A DNA stretch of 33,611 bases from Parcubacteria bacterium C7867-002 (GCA_001189105.1 LFCL01000021.1:1-33611), one strand, 5' to 3'. Numbered from the stretch's first letter, positions 1 through 8,389 are shown. Translations and numbers: made by a program. The notes: generated by a model not told the origin, from the sequence alone.

Positions 1-114
1 GTTATTCGTGGCCACGAAAGTAACGGCATGATTTTCGCAGTATCTGGTCTGGATGGGGCATTTTCATTACTTGAACCGCAGGTGCCTATTCCACCAGGTA
101 GTATTGCTGGATAA
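1..114 (+). CDS. metG: Methionyl-tRNA synthetase, C-terminal tRNA-binding domain (partial)
   Basis: Only the last 37 codons are in the window; the reading frame is open from base 1 and stops with TAA at 112-114. The peptide has the layout of the end of an EMAP/CsaA-type tRNA-binding OB fold: RG-x-ES-x-GM near the start, then SLLEP and a final PPGS turn. That fold closes many bacterial MetRS proteins and helps them hold tRNA. Free CsaA-like proteins and the PheRS beta N-terminus carry the same fold, so MetRS is inferred from the C-terminal position of the domain. The next gene begins 4 bases later, so the two are probably cotranscribed. Confidence 0.7.
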   Translation, partial: VIRGHESNGMIFAVSGLDGAFSLLEPQVPIPPGSIAG

Positions 115-118
115 TTAT

Positions 119-736
119 ATGGATTTTTTACACACACTTCTCGATCCAAGTAGTATTATTCCGACCATAGGGACGCTCGGGGTAATTGCAATTATTTTTA
201 CTGAAACAGGTTTGTTCTTCGGTTTCTTTCTTCCCGGGGATTCATTGTTATTTACCGCAGGCTTTTTTGCTTCGCAGGGATATGTTTCGTTGCCATGGCT
301 CTTGATTGGAACATTTGTGGCGGCTGTAGTGGGGGATAGTGTTGGCTATGCGTTTGGTAGAAGAGTTGGTCCTGCCATATTTACCAAAGAGGATTCACTT
401 TTTTTTAATAAAAAATATATTGCTCGCGCCCAGTCTTTTTACGAGAAGCATGGCAAAAAAACCATTATCTTGGCACGTTTCGTTCCGATTGTACGTACAT
501 TTGCTCCAATTGTAGCTGGTATCGGGAATATGGATTACCGAACGTTTATTTCATATAACATACTCGGAGCATTTGTGTGGACGTGGGGAATGTTGTGGTT
601 GGGGTATGGGCTCGGTTCATTAATCCCAAATCCTGACAAATACGTTCTACCTGTAGTTATTGTTATTATTTTGGTTTCGGCATCTCCGGCCTTGCGGGAA
701 ATTTGGAAAAACAGGAAAGAGCTCATGGGTAAATAA
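119..736 (+). CDS. DedA family membrane protein
   Basis: A 205-residue integral membrane protein of the DedA/SNARE-associated (VTT domain) family, whose members are linked to undecaprenyl-phosphate or phospholipid flipping and envelope homeostasis. Visible family signs are ETGLFFGFFLPGDSLLF in the first re-entrant segment, a GD-x-x-GY-x-x-GR-x-x-G motif, and the conserved RFVPIVRTFAPIVAG segment that holds the functional arginines, followed by two hydrophobic C-terminal helices. I chose the ATG at 119 rather than an in-frame ATG at 53, because the stretch between overlaps the upstream gene and reads as non-family sequence. There is no Shine-Dalgarno sequence; the start follows the metG stop by 4 bases. 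Confidence 0.9.
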   Translation: MDFLHTLLDPSSIIPTIGTLGVIAIIFTETGLFFGFFLPGDSLLFTAGFFASQGYVSLPWLLIGTFVAAVVGDSVGYAFGRRVGPAIFTKEDSLFFNKKYIARAQSFYEKHGKKTIILARFVPIVRTFAPIVAGIGNMDYRTFISYNILGAFVWTWGMLWLGYGLGSLIPNPDKYVLPVVIVIILVSASPALREIWKNRKELMGK

Positions 737-762
737 GCGGGGAGAACCCAGTTTTCTTTTTT

Positions 763-771
763 TGCTATAAT
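763..771 (+). promoter_or_regulatory. Extended -10 promoter of the pilM operon
   Basis: TGCTATAAT, a near-perfect extended -10 element. The likely start codon (778) lies 6 bases beyond it, where transcription would begin, so the mRNA would be leaderless. Confidence 0.7.
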
Positions 772-777
772 GTGGTC

Positions 778-1761
778 ATGCACATGTCGTCGTTCTTCCA
801 TTTCTTTCCGCCACCAAAGTTTTTGGTCATGAAACATGCGGGTCTGGATATTTCAGACGATGCTCTCTATGCACTCGAATATGGTCGTCCGTCTCGGTCT
901 TCTGGCTGGAAAGAGACTGTTGCCAAGTTTGGATCGGTCGAGGTTCCACCTGGACTAATTCAGGCAGGGGACATTAAAGATGAAAATAAACTTATCGAAC
1001 TTCTTACTGTCTTGGCAAAGAAAGTCGGACTCTCGTATGTAAAGGTTTCCGTTCCGGAAGAAAAAGCCTACTTATTCCAAACAAGTGTCCAAGGTAGCAC
1101 GATCGACGAGATTCGACAGAACATCGAATTCAAATTGGAGGAGAATGTTCCTTTGGCGGCCGCGGATGCAATTTTTTATTATGATCTGCTTCCTCTCTCG
1201 GTAACCGGAGGAGTGTTACGTGCCAGTGTGTCTGTGGTGCCACGAGCATATATCGAACATTCCATCGAACTTCTTTCTCGGGCAAAAGTATTTCCGATTT
1301 CATTTGAAATTGTTCCGAAGGCAATTGCCCGCGCTATTTCAGAATCAAACTCAGACACGACCATTCTTGTGTTACATGTCATGAATCGAAAGACAGGGAT
1401 ATATATCGTCTCTGGTGGGGTTGTTTCGTTTACGTCTACTATGACCTCGGGAAGCAGTACTCCTACAGAAGAAGGTCGTCCATCGTATACCAATCTGTTG
1501 GTCAAAGAGATTGATCGTGTCTATTCATATTGGGCTTCCCGTGAAGGATTCACTTCTTCAATCAGTCAGATCGTATTGGTGGGGAAGGAAGCTTCTGCAT
1601 ATGAGAATGTCATTGTGGCGGCCGTTCAGGGTGAAAATGTTCCGGTAGTAGTTGCTGATGTGTGGAAGAATACCTGTGATCTCAATTGTTATGTTCCCCC
1701 TATTTCAAAACCTGATTCGTTGGAGTATGTCGTAGCCGCCGGTTTGGCAATGGATTCTTAA
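778..1761 (+). CDS. pilM: PilM-like type IV pilus assembly ATPase-fold protein
   Basis: About 327 residues with the actin/FtsA-like fold of PilM, the cytoplasmic anchor of the type IV pilus inner-membrane complex. An early PPPKFL...AGLDISDDALYALEY segment matches the PilM phosphate-1 region. A middle segment (V-S-V-P-E-E-K-A-Y then IEFKLEENVPL) is typical of the family, and the C-terminus has the usual GLAM ending. GTG at 772 and ATGs at 778 and 784 are in frame; 778 fits the -10 box best. Its partners follow at once: pilN-like 4 bases downstream, then pilO-like. In CPR such clusters are thought to serve adhesion to a host or DNA uptake; that role is inferred. Confidence 0.8.
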   Translation: MHMSSFFHFFPPPKFLVMKHAGLDISDDALYALEYGRPSRSSGWKETVAKFGSVEVPPGLIQAGDIKDENKLIELLTVLAKKVGLSYVKVSVPEEKAYLFQTSVQGSTIDEIRQNIEFKLEENVPLAAADAIFYYDLLPLSVTGGVLRASVSVVPRAYIEHSIELLSRAKVFPISFEIVPKAIARAISESNSDTTILVLHVMNRKTGIYIVSGGVVSFTSTMTSGSSTPTEEGRPSYTNLLVKEIDRVYSYWASREGFTSSISQIVLVGKEASAYENVIVAAVQGENVPVVVADVWKNTCDLNCYVPPISKPDSLEYVVAAGLAMDS

Positions 1762-1765
1762 TTAT

Positions 1766-2308
1766 ATGCAACACACCCTTTTACCTCCACGAGAACGTGC
1801 AAACCTTCGCCGAGAATATCGGATTCGTGTTGTCATTATATTTTGTTTCTTGCTTTCATTGGCAGGCTTGATCGGTGCAGCAACATTGTTTCCTTCATTC
1901 ATCTTCGCTCTTAATGAAGAGAGAGATCAGATTGCACTTTTGGAATCTCTCAAAGAACACAAAGATGAGAGTGGAGTAACTGCGTTGGAGTTAGATTTTC
2001 AGCGTGATAATGCGTTGATCAACGCACTGAGTGTGACGTCGAAAGTTCCACGTTCTTCGGTGACTATTCAGAGTATTGTCGGTGTTCGTAAGGAAGTAAA
2101 ACTCACGTCACTATCGGTTGATTCGCCAACCCCAGAGAGCCTCATTGTGATTATTCAGGGTATTGCACCTAATCGGGACACGTTGTTGGCCTTCAAGACT
2201 CGATTGGAAGAATTGGTTCCTGGAGGAGGTGTCGAACTGCCGGTCTCTGATTTGGCCAAAAGTAAAGATCTCCAATTTTCCATGAGGATTACCCAAACAT
2301 TCAAATGA
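1766..2308 (+). CDS. pilN: PilN-like pilus assembly protein
   Basis: A 180-residue protein with a short basic cytoplasmic start (LLPPRERANLRREYRIR), one transmembrane helix at about residues 25-50, then a periplasm-type coiled region and a small alpha/beta domain. This is the PilN pattern: PilN binds PilM through its N-terminal tail and pairs with PilO. Sequence identity within this family is low, so the call rests on topology, size and position between a PilM-like and a PilO-like gene. Its last bases overlap the next gene by 4 (ATGA), so translation is probably coupled. Confidence 0.7.
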   Translation: MQHTLLPPRERANLRREYRIRVVIIFCFLLSLAGLIGAATLFPSFIFALNEERDQIALLESLKEHKDESGVTALELDFQRDNALINALSVTSKVPRSSVTIQSIVGVRKEVKLTSLSVDSPTPESLIVIIQGIAPNRDTLLAFKTRLEELVPGGGVELPVSDLAKSKDLQFSMRITQTFK

Positions 2309-2865
2309 AACATACGCCCCACCACACAGTCTTATTGATTCTTGCCGTATCGGTAACGATATTAGTCGGCGCAGTCTATGGCTACATGCATTATGTGGTG
2401 AAGATTTCGATTACGCGAGCAGCTACTGCGCGCGATATTGTCGCTTTGGAAAAAGCCAATAAAGGTCGTGAACAGGCGGTACGTGCACTGCATGAACGGA
2501 CAGCTGCTGACCGGGCATCTTTGTCTAACTTTTTTATTCCTGCAGATCGAGTTGTTGAATTTATCGAAGCTATCGAAGCTTTGGGTCCCCAAACAGGAAG
2601 TGTGGTCACCTTGTCATCGATCGATGATATTCCGCCGGGTCAAATTGAAGGAAGTAAGTACGGTCTTGCTCGGGCACGGGTCGAAGCCCGAGGATCATGG
2701 TCATCGGTGATGCGTGCGTTGTCGCTGGCTGAGAATCTTCCATATGCGATCTCTGTAACGGATGCACGTGTTGATTCGGGAGGTAAGGGGTCTGGGTGGA
2801 AAGCTGAGTTTGTGTTAGAAGTTCTTTTATCAGATCCTCTATCATCTACTGCGGAGACGCCTTAA
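2305..2865 (+). CDS. pilO: PilO-like pilus assembly protein
   Basis: A 186-residue protein with one N-terminal transmembrane helix (about residues 8-28), a charged coiled-coil segment (about 40-75, rich in A, R, E) and a C-terminal ferredoxin-like domain of the PilO/GspM type. In known systems PilO dimerises with PilN and links the pilus motor to the outer parts. The start overlaps the end of the PilN-like gene in an ATGA arrangement, and the next small gene begins 3 bases after the stop. Identification is by order and topology. Confidence 0.65.
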   Translation: MKHTPHHTVLLILAVSVTILVGAVYGYMHYVVKISITRAATARDIVALEKANKGREQAVRALHERTAADRASLSNFFIPADRVVEFIEAIEALGPQTGSVVTLSSIDDIPPGQIEGSKYGLARARVEARGSWSSVMRALSLAENLPYAISVTDARVDSGGKGSGWKAEFVLEVLLSDPLSSTAETP

Positions 2866-2868
2866 TAT

Positions 2869-3207
2869 ATGAATTTCTTCAAGAAAAAAACTACATCACA
2901 CAATGTCATGCTCCTCTCTACTCGCGGTGGCTTTTTCCATCGCATAGGTCGGGATTATTATGTTGATTGGGGAGGCATGTTGGGAGTGGTGTGTGTGATC
3001 ACGCTGATATTTGTTGGTCTCGGTCTCTATGCGTATATGAATATCGAGCATCGCTTATCCGAAGCTTCGACGCTGGATACTGCCAAAAAACCTGAAACTG
3101 TTGATGAACAGAAACTACAAGTTATCATCGAGCAGTTTTCCGCCCGTGCCGCGGAGCGCGCCATATTGTTGAAAGGGTATGGCGGATTCGGTGATCCGTC
3201 GTTGTAA
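2869..3207 (+). CDS. Small single-span membrane protein at the end of the pilus operon
   Basis: 112 residues: a basic N-terminus, one strong transmembrane helix at about residues 36-57 (GMLGVVCVITLIFVGLGLYA), then an alpha-helical tail of about 50 residues. I do not recognise a family. It starts 3 bases after the pilO-like stop with the same AT-rich start context as its neighbours (AATATATG), so it belongs to the pilMNO operon. It could be an accessory protein of the pilus platform; the sequence does not show more. Confidence 0.6.
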   Translation: MNFFKKKTTSHNVMLLSTRGGFFHRIGRDYYVDWGGMLGVVCVITLIFVGLGLYAYMNIEHRLSEASTLDTAKKPETVDEQKLQVIIEQFSARAAERAILLKGYGGFGDPSL

Positions 3208-3257
3208 AGTGTCAGATCTGTGCTATTTTGTAGGTGTAGTGAATAGTGTGTGAGTAT

Positions 3258-3286
3258 GCCTTCGTAGTTCAATGGATAGAACAGCG
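3258..3286 (+). repeat. Duplicated 5' half of tRNA-Arg (tRNA fragment)
   Basis: The 29 bases here are identical to the first 29 bases of the complete tRNA-Arg at 3332 (acceptor 5' strand, D arm, start of the anticodon stem). The copy then has an altered anticodon-arm region and a run of seven T, with no T arm or acceptor 3' strand, so it cannot form a tRNA. The two copies lie 74 bases apart. Confidence 0.85.
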
Positions 3287-3331
3287 AACATGAAGCCGGT
3301 TTTTTTACAACGTAAGTAATGTGATCCAATA

Positions 3332-3406
3332 GCCTTCGTAGTTCAATGGATAGAACAGCGGACTTCTAAGCCGTTGATCGTGGTTCGATTCCACGCGAGG
3401 GCACCA
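3332..3406 (+). tRNA. tRNA-Arg (anticodon TCT)
   Basis: A complete cloverleaf: 7-bp acceptor GCCTTCG/CGAGGGC with one T-G pair, D arm GTTC/GAAC, anticodon loop CTTCTAA giving TCT, and T arm CGTGG-TTCGATT-CCACG. The discriminator is A and CCA is encoded (3404-3406). The anticodon stem has an A-G mismatch at its inner end. Confidence 0.93.
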
Positions 3407-3429
3407 GGATTAAGATAATTAGTATTTAT

Positions 3430-3867
3430 ATGGATTCAAAAATAACATTTCAAAAACAGAATATTCCATTCGAAGCAGAACCTAACATCGCGGAACCTCA
3501 TGTAGAGATTTCAGATGATAATGTGACACTGAGTTTTGCTACAAAAAATTCTGCTAATGATGCTGAACTAATTTTCATAGAAACTCTCATGTATCGAATT
3601 GGTTCTCCAAATGATGAAGGATTCTATGGTTTTGGTTCTGATCCGAGAATTAAAAACGACACTATTTATTCACGGCAAAACTTTCCGACTTTAGAGTTCG
3701 GTAATTTCTATCAGGTTAACGGTGTGGACTGGAAAGAGAATCTGTTGGGTAAAGGAACACAGGTTTTAGATGAAAAGTATAAAGAAGGTGAAGGTTTTTC
3801 TCATTATGTCTTTTTTATGAAAGACGGAACTTTTGAATGTGTGGCGAAGAGTTGGAATGTAAAATAG
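3430..3867 (+). CDS. Uncharacterised 145-residue protein between tRNA genes
   Basis: A soluble, acidic 145-residue protein with no signal peptide or membrane segment. It has many aromatic residues in its second half (FYGFGSDPR, EFGNFYQVNGVDW, HYVFFMKDGTFECVAKSW), which suggests a small beta-rich fold. I recognise no family. It sits alone between tRNA-Arg (24 bases upstream) and an opposing tRNA-Val, and its codon use looks more A+T-rich than that of neighbouring housekeeping genes. A GATAAT box (3414-3419) lies 10 bases before the ATG. The position beside tRNAs and the composition suggest acquisition by transfer; this is inference. Confidence 0.75.
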   Translation: MDSKITFQKQNIPFEAEPNIAEPHVEISDDNVTLSFATKNSANDAELIFIETLMYRIGSPNDEGFYGFGSDPRIKNDTIYSRQNFPTLEFGNFYQVNGVDWKENLLGKGTQVLDEKYKEGEGFSHYVFFMKDGTFECVAKSWNVK

Positions 3868-3893
3868 CTACCTTGAACCACTGCTAATTTTTG

Positions 3894-3966
3894 TGCGCCT
3901 TGAGGGACTTGAACCCCCGACCTTTCCAGTGTAAATGGATTGCTCTACCAACTGAGCTAAAGGCGC
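3894..3966 (-). tRNA. tRNA-Val (anticodon TAC)
   Basis: Read on the minus strand: acceptor GCGCCTT/AAGGCGC, D arm with AGCTCAGTTGGTAGAGC, anticodon loop TTTACAC giving TAC, and T arm GGGGG-TTCAAGT-CCCTC. The discriminator base is A. CCA is not encoded (the next bases are CAA), unlike tRNA-Arg and tRNA-Leu here. Confidence 0.93.
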
Positions 3967-4005
3967 ATAGTTGAACCTAACTTTGCGCTGACTTACAGAT
4001 TAGCG

Positions 4006-4011
4006 TATATT
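4006..4011 (+). promoter_or_regulatory. -10 box of the pseudouridine synthase gene
   Basis: TATATT, 6 bases before the ATG at 4018; the transcript would start at or next to the start codon. Confidence 0.5.
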
Positions 4012-4017
4012 CATGAT

Positions 4018-4803
4018 ATGAGCAATAAAGGAATACCGAATATCGCAATTCTCTATGAAGATGCTGATTGCGTGGTCATCAACAAGCCTGCACATCTGAT
4101 GGTGCATTCAAACGGCAAAGAAGCCGGTCCTTTTTTGACGGATTGGATTGTTGAGCGTTTTCCCATGGCCAAAGGGGTGGGGGAACCTGCTCGATCTGAG
4201 GCTGGAGTTGACCTCGATCGTTCGGGTATCGTGCATCGTCTCGATCGCGATACGTCGGGTGCTTTGATTATTGCAAAAACTCAAGAATGTCATGCGTGGT
4301 TGAAGAAACAATTTCAAGACAGGACAGTATTCAAAAAATACCTGGCTTTTGTGTGGGGAGAAATGGAAGAGGAGTTCGGCACGATCAATCGTGAGATCGG
4401 ACGCAGTGGGAGTGATTTCCGTAAATGGACTGCACAACGGGGTGCGCGTGGTGAGATGCGCGAAGCAGAGACCTATTGGACACGTATCTGGACAGGTATA
4501 TCCGAAGGTAATCCCGAAGAGCGTAAAGATGGCATTGGAAATAAATTTTCATTATTGGAAGCAGAACCAAAGACTGGTCGCACACATCAGATCCGTGTGC
4601 ACTTTAATGCCATATACCACCCAGTCGTAGGGGATAGTCTCTATGCACCAAAGCGCCCACTCGCTCTCGGTTTCGAAAGACTGGCGCTCCACTCCTGGAT
4701 ATTTGAATTTGAAAATAGGGAAGGCAAACGAATTCGCATCAAAGCACCATTTCCTGAAGATTTCGAGAGGGCGATTACTGAGCTGAATATCACATTGAAA
4801 TAG
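4018..4803 (+). CDS. RluA/RluD-family RNA pseudouridine synthase
   Basis: 261 residues that would convert specific uridines of 23S rRNA or tRNA to pseudouridine. The family core is clear: an N-terminal ILYED-x-D-x-x-VINKPA-x-LMVH strand, the catalytic motif HRLDRDTSG (residues 73-81, catalytic Asp77), the KKYLA-x-VWG segment, and the C-terminal PKTGRTHQIRVH motif with GD-x-LY. No S4 RNA-binding domain is present, so it resembles the short RluA form more than RluD. The stretch of roughly residues 45-70 and the segment around 155-175 look like small insertions. Which uridine is modified cannot be told from sequence. The gene is convergent with the export operon that follows. Confidence 0.92.
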   Translation: MSNKGIPNIAILYEDADCVVINKPAHLMVHSNGKEAGPFLTDWIVERFPMAKGVGEPARSEAGVDLDRSGIVHRLDRDTSGALIIAKTQECHAWLKKQFQDRTVFKKYLAFVWGEMEEEFGTINREIGRSGSDFRKWTAQRGARGEMREAETYWTRIWTGISEGNPEERKDGIGNKFSLLEAEPKTGRTHQIRVHFNAIYHPVVGDSLYAPKRPLALGFERLALHSWIFEFENREGKRIRIKAPFPEDFERAITELNITLK

Positions 4804-4815
4804 TTTTCGGTGCTC

Positions 4816-5490
4816 CTAATTCTTCTTCACTCCAACAATGCGCCCGTCATTGAGCGTCACCGTCTTCTCGGCCATTTTACCGAATTCTTCTTCGTGGGTA
4901 ACCATGATGATCGTCTGACCCTGCTTATGAAGTTCTTTGAAAATTTCCATAATAGTCCGAGATGATTCGTTATCAAGGTTTGCAGTTGGTTCATCGGCAA
5001 AGAGAATATCTGGATTATGGGAAATTGCACGAGAGATACTGACGCGCTGTTGCTCTCCGCCAGATAACTGACTCGGAAGCTGGTTGGTATGTGTACCGAG
5101 ACCAACAGTCTTGAGAGCATTTTGGGCGATCGACATGGCTTTCTTGTGAGGTATGTCTTGCATGAGGAGGGGAAGAGCGACATTTTCAAGTGCAGTAAGT
5201 TCCGGAATCAGGGCGTAATCTTGAAAGACGTATCCCAGGCGGGCTAGACGAAATGATGTTTTTTGTTCCGTTGTCATCGTGTGCGTATTGATTCCGTCGA
5301 TGATTATCTCGCCTCGTGTCGGTTCATCGAGCAGACTGATCTGGTACATAAAAGTACTTTTACCCGCACCTGATCGGCCCATGATGGCTATAAATTCACC
5401 TTCCTCAATTTTGAAATCGATCCCTTTCAAGACAGATGTTTCCACCTGTCCGTTCATGAATGTTTTATGTAGGTTTTTGACTTCAATCAT
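4816..5490 (-). CDS. ABC transporter ATP-binding protein (LolD/MacB type)
   Basis: 224 residues with every motif of an active ABC ATPase: Walker A GRSGAGKS (38-45), Q-loop VFQDYALIPELT, signature LSGGEQQR, Walker B ILFADEPT and the switch histidine in MVTHEEE. The pattern matches the LolD/MacB/FtsE group, which powers FtsX-fold permeases. It is the last gene of a three-gene minus-strand operon, starting 9 bases after the permease stop; the first gene is a membrane-fusion protein. The whole set would couple ATP hydrolysis to export across the envelope. Confidence 0.93.
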   Translation of the reverse strand: MIEVKNLHKTFMNGQVETSVLKGIDFKIEEGEFIAIMGRSGAGKSTFMYQISLLDEPTRGEIIIDGINTHTMTTEQKTSFRLARLGYVFQDYALIPELTALENVALPLLMQDIPHKKAMSIAQNALKTVGLGTHTNQLPSQLSGGEQQRVSISRAISHNPDILFADEPTANLDNESSRTIMEIFKELHKQGQTIIMVTHEEEFGKMAEKTVTLNDGRIVGVKKN

Positions 5491-5499
5491 ATGAGTGGA

Positions 5500-6756
5500 T
5501 TATTTACGGCCTAATATAGAATCGAGTGTGTTCTTGCGGACGATCATACGGGCAGGTATGTATCCTGCAATAATCGTTGCGACCACCAATAGGCTGATAC
5601 GGAGAAGGGTGCCACTGAGTGGTGCTACGAGGATACCATCACTAAAGGGGAAGTCTATCGGATGGCGTGCGATAAACGGTTGGAGAAATGCATACAGGAG
5701 AACAAAGCCGATTGCTGAACCGATAAAGGCATAGAAGATCGATTGCATCACATAGGAAATTTCGATGGCATGACCGCTGATGCCGATACCTTTGAGAATA
5801 CCGATGAACTTGCGACGAGTTAGGGCGTTGATGAAAATCACAATGAATATGGTGATCGATGCTACAACCAAACCGATCGAACTAATCATGTTACCGAGCA
5901 GTGCAAATGTGTCGCGGATATCCTTGATGAATTTTGGTTGAGCATCCGCAGAAGATTGAACTTTGGCAAATTTTCCAACGCCGTTACGTAACAGGGTATC
6001 GCGCACTACAATCGGGTCGGCACCTTCTTTTAATTTGATCGCAATCTCATCAACGTTGAAATCGTTACGACCGATCATGCCCCGCAATTGTGTATCAACC
6101 ATATAGGCACGGAAACTAACCTCATCTACCTTGGTCTTGAGTATTCCTTTGACGGTTACTTCGCGTTCAACGTCACCAGTTTTGATGCGGACTTTGGTTC
6201 CTGGTCCGACATTGTCGAGCGCACTAAAGCCAGGGCTATCTACGGGAACGTATTTTTTTAATAAATATGATCCAAGGAGAATCTGGTCGTAATCGCCTGG
6301 TTCCAGGTATTCACCCTCGACGATCCATTGGGAAAGACCGGTTACTGCATCTTCGGCTCGCGGATCAATACCTACAATCTGTGTTCCGGCTGTATTGGGT
6401 TTTTCATCTGGATCAGTACGAGACTTATAGTTCGCTTCGATGGTTGATCCGTTCATGTAGCGAGCTGTCATGGCTTCGACGTGGGGAAGACTCTGAATCG
6501 TTCGAATAATATCAGGACTATATTCTATGTATGTCTTGGTGTTGAGGTTTGAAACAATAACATCGCTCGTATATTGCGCACGCACCGCTTCGATTGCACC
6601 TTGGATCAAGCCAACGAGAATACCAGAGACAATTACCAAGTTAAGGAATGTGAGCACCATCACGAAGATGATGAGACTGTTTGTCCATACACTCGAGCGT
6701 CGCAATTGGCGTACAGCGAGGAAAAACCCAATGCGGAAGTTGAGTGGTGAAAACAT
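5500..6756 (-). CDS. FtsX/MacB-family ABC permease
   Basis: 418 residues with the MacB topology: one transmembrane helix near residues 28-52, a large extracytoplasmic domain of about 220 residues, then three transmembrane helices (roughly 285-310, 335-360 and 380-405) in the FtsX-like region. The motif GTQIVGIDPRAEDAVT in the outer domain resembles the MacB core domain. It lies 1 base after the MFP gene stop and 9 bases before the ATPase gene. Substrates of this group include macrolides, peptides and lipoproteins. Lipoprotein release (LolCE type) is less likely in an organism probably lacking a classical outer membrane; the true substrate is unknown. Confidence 0.9.
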   Translation of the reverse strand: MFSPLNFRIGFFLAVRQLRRSSVWTNSLIIFVMVLTFLNLVIVSGILVGLIQGAIEAVRAQYTSDVIVSNLNTKTYIEYSPDIIRTIQSLPHVEAMTARYMNGSTIEANYKSRTDPDEKPNTAGTQIVGIDPRAEDAVTGLSQWIVEGEYLEPGDYDQILLGSYLLKKYVPVDSPGFSALDNVGPGTKVRIKTGDVEREVTVKGILKTKVDEVSFRAYMVDTQLRGMIGRNDFNVDEIAIKLKEGADPIVVRDTLLRNGVGKFAKVQSSADAQPKFIKDIRDTFALLGNMISSIGLVVASITIFIVIFINALTRRKFIGILKGIGISGHAIEISYVMQSIFYAFIGSAIGFVLLYAFLQPFIARHPIDFPFSDGILVAPLSGTLLRISLLVVATIIAGYIPARMIVRKNTLDSILGRK

Positions 6757-6757
6757 G

Positions 6758-8275
6758 CTATTTTTGTGGAATATCCAGAATGATGATGTCTCCTTCGGAG
6801 AGGCCGCTCACAATCTCGACTTGGCCAAGGGAAGTTGAGTCGCCGGTTTCGACTAGTACTTCAACCGTACCATCCTCGACTTTCTTTTGTACGTACTGAC
6901 GACCATCACGTTTGAGAAGGACGCTCTGGGGAACAACGATGGTGTTGGTTTTTTCGAGAGTGATAATGGATACACTTCCTGTCATGCCGGATTTGATGCG
7001 AGGATCGTTTGACTGGAAGGAGAGTACGACTTTGTAAGTCGATACGCCGTCACGAATTGTCTCCGCTGGATCGATGGTGGCGACCGTGGCATCGAACACT
7101 GTTTCACTGCCATATGCATCCAACGTAACCTTGGCTGGATTGCCAGGTTTGATGTGGGCAATGTGTACTTCAGGAACATAACTTTCAATATTGAATGAGT
7201 TTGTGTTCATGAGTGAGATCTGTGAGGAATTTGAGGCAATGATTTCACCAACAGTGATGTCCATACGGGTGACGGTACCGTCGAACGGTGCGACGATGAG
7301 TGTCTTGCGTAAACGAGCCTGAGCACTTTCTACGTCGGCCTGGGCGGCTTTGACATTTGCCATCTGTCCATTGAGATCGAGTTGAGCTGTTCCAGCCTCT
7401 GAAAGGGCAAGAGTGTCACGTTCTTTACTCCACGTTGCATATGCGTCTTGTGCTGTGTTCAGGGCTGCAGCAACTTCTTGACCTGCTGTGTTGAGGGTCA
7501 CTCGATAGGATTCTTTTTCTGATTCGGATATACCGGCATTCTCCATGATTACGCGGAGATGGTCGAGGAAGGTGTTAGTGGATTTCAGAGCGTCGAGCGT
7601 GGATTGTGCAATGGTCTGGAGAGATGCTGTTGGTATCGGTTCTACGAGTTGAGAGAGGTTTTGTTTGAGAGTAGTGAGCTTTTCGGTAATTGAGGCACGT
7701 TCATTTTCAATAGCCGCCTCAGCTGAATATGGAGAGACCCAGAAAATAATATTTGGATTGACACTTGAGCCGTTTTCGAAAAGGGTATCAACGTCATTGA
7801 GGAGGGTGATTTCGGTATCGAGGTGGGCTGCGCGTAATGCTACAACCAATGCGCGGGATGCGTCAGTATACGCTTGGCGATCAATCGTCAGTTGTTCTGG
7901 TCGGGTACCTTGGGTGAGGGAAGCGAGTTTGGATTGTTCGCGTTCGAGAGCAGCTTGCTTTTGGAGGAGTTCGGCACGCGCATCGCCATTTTCCAAACTG
8001 GCGATAATTGTGCCTTTGGTGACCACGCTGCCGATAGCAGAGTTGATGGAAGCCAAACGACCTCCTTGTTCAAAACCAAGATCAGCGCTTTGGGCAGCGA
8101 CTACCTTGCCCGATACGGAGACCTGGCGTTTGAAAGTACTACGACTGATGGTTTGCGTTTCGGGGGTACCATTTGAGTCGCCGAAGGTGGTAAAACCGAT
8201 ACCTGCCAGGATTATAAGGACAAGTATTGAGTATACGTAAGGGCGTTTAAGGAATATATTTTTAACTTTTTTCAT
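6758..8275 (-). CDS. Membrane-fusion (HlyD/MacA-type) export protein
   Basis: 505 residues: an N-terminal membrane anchor (about 13-31), a biotinyl-lipoyl-like half (VSGKVVAAQSADLGFEQGG), a long alpha-helical hairpin of about 200 residues (roughly 100-320) rich in A, L, E and Q, the second lipoyl half (LIVAPFDGTVTRMDITVGE), and a C-terminal beta-barrel with VVPQSVLLKRDG. This is the adaptor architecture of MacA/RND-type exporters, with a hairpin longer than that of MacA. It is the first gene of the operon with the FtsX permease and the ATPase. A TGCTACAAT box lies 18 bases before the ATG. In a cell without a TolC-type channel it may act on the cell wall side; this is inference. Confidence 0.9.
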   Translation of the reverse strand: MKKVKNIFLKRPYVYSILVLIILAGIGFTTFGDSNGTPETQTISRSTFKRQVSVSGKVVAAQSADLGFEQGGRLASINSAIGSVVTKGTIIASLENGDARAELLQKQAALEREQSKLASLTQGTRPEQLTIDRQAYTDASRALVVALRAAHLDTEITLLNDVDTLFENGSSVNPNIIFWVSPYSAEAAIENERASITEKLTTLKQNLSQLVEPIPTASLQTIAQSTLDALKSTNTFLDHLRVIMENAGISESEKESYRVTLNTAGQEVAAALNTAQDAYATWSKERDTLALSEAGTAQLDLNGQMANVKAAQADVESAQARLRKTLIVAPFDGTVTRMDITVGEIIASNSSQISLMNTNSFNIESYVPEVHIAHIKPGNPAKVTLDAYGSETVFDATVATIDPAETIRDGVSTYKVVLSFQSNDPRIKSGMTGSVSIITLEKTNTIVVPQSVLLKRDGRQYVQKKVEDGTVEVLVETGDSTSLGQVEIVSGLSEGDIIILDIPQK

Positions 8276-8293
8276 GGGTTTGGGATAGAAATT

Positions 8294-8302
8294 ATTGTAG
8301 CA
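8294..8302 (-). promoter_or_regulatory. Extended -10 promoter of the export operon
   Basis: TGCTACAAT on the minus strand. The gap to the ATG is 18 bases, so the mRNA would have a leader of about 11 bases with no Shine-Dalgarno sequence. Confidence 0.6.
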
Positions 8303-8389
8303 CAGGCCTCACGAATAAGGGTACTTATGATCGATATACAGGGTATTCTCTTGAATATTAAAAAAGGGTATGGTAAGGTAGTGACCTAT

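Noticed and set aside
53-118. An upstream start for the DedA gene at 53
   Set aside because: The extra residues overlap the metG end in another frame and do not fit the DedA N-terminus; ATG 119 follows the metG stop.
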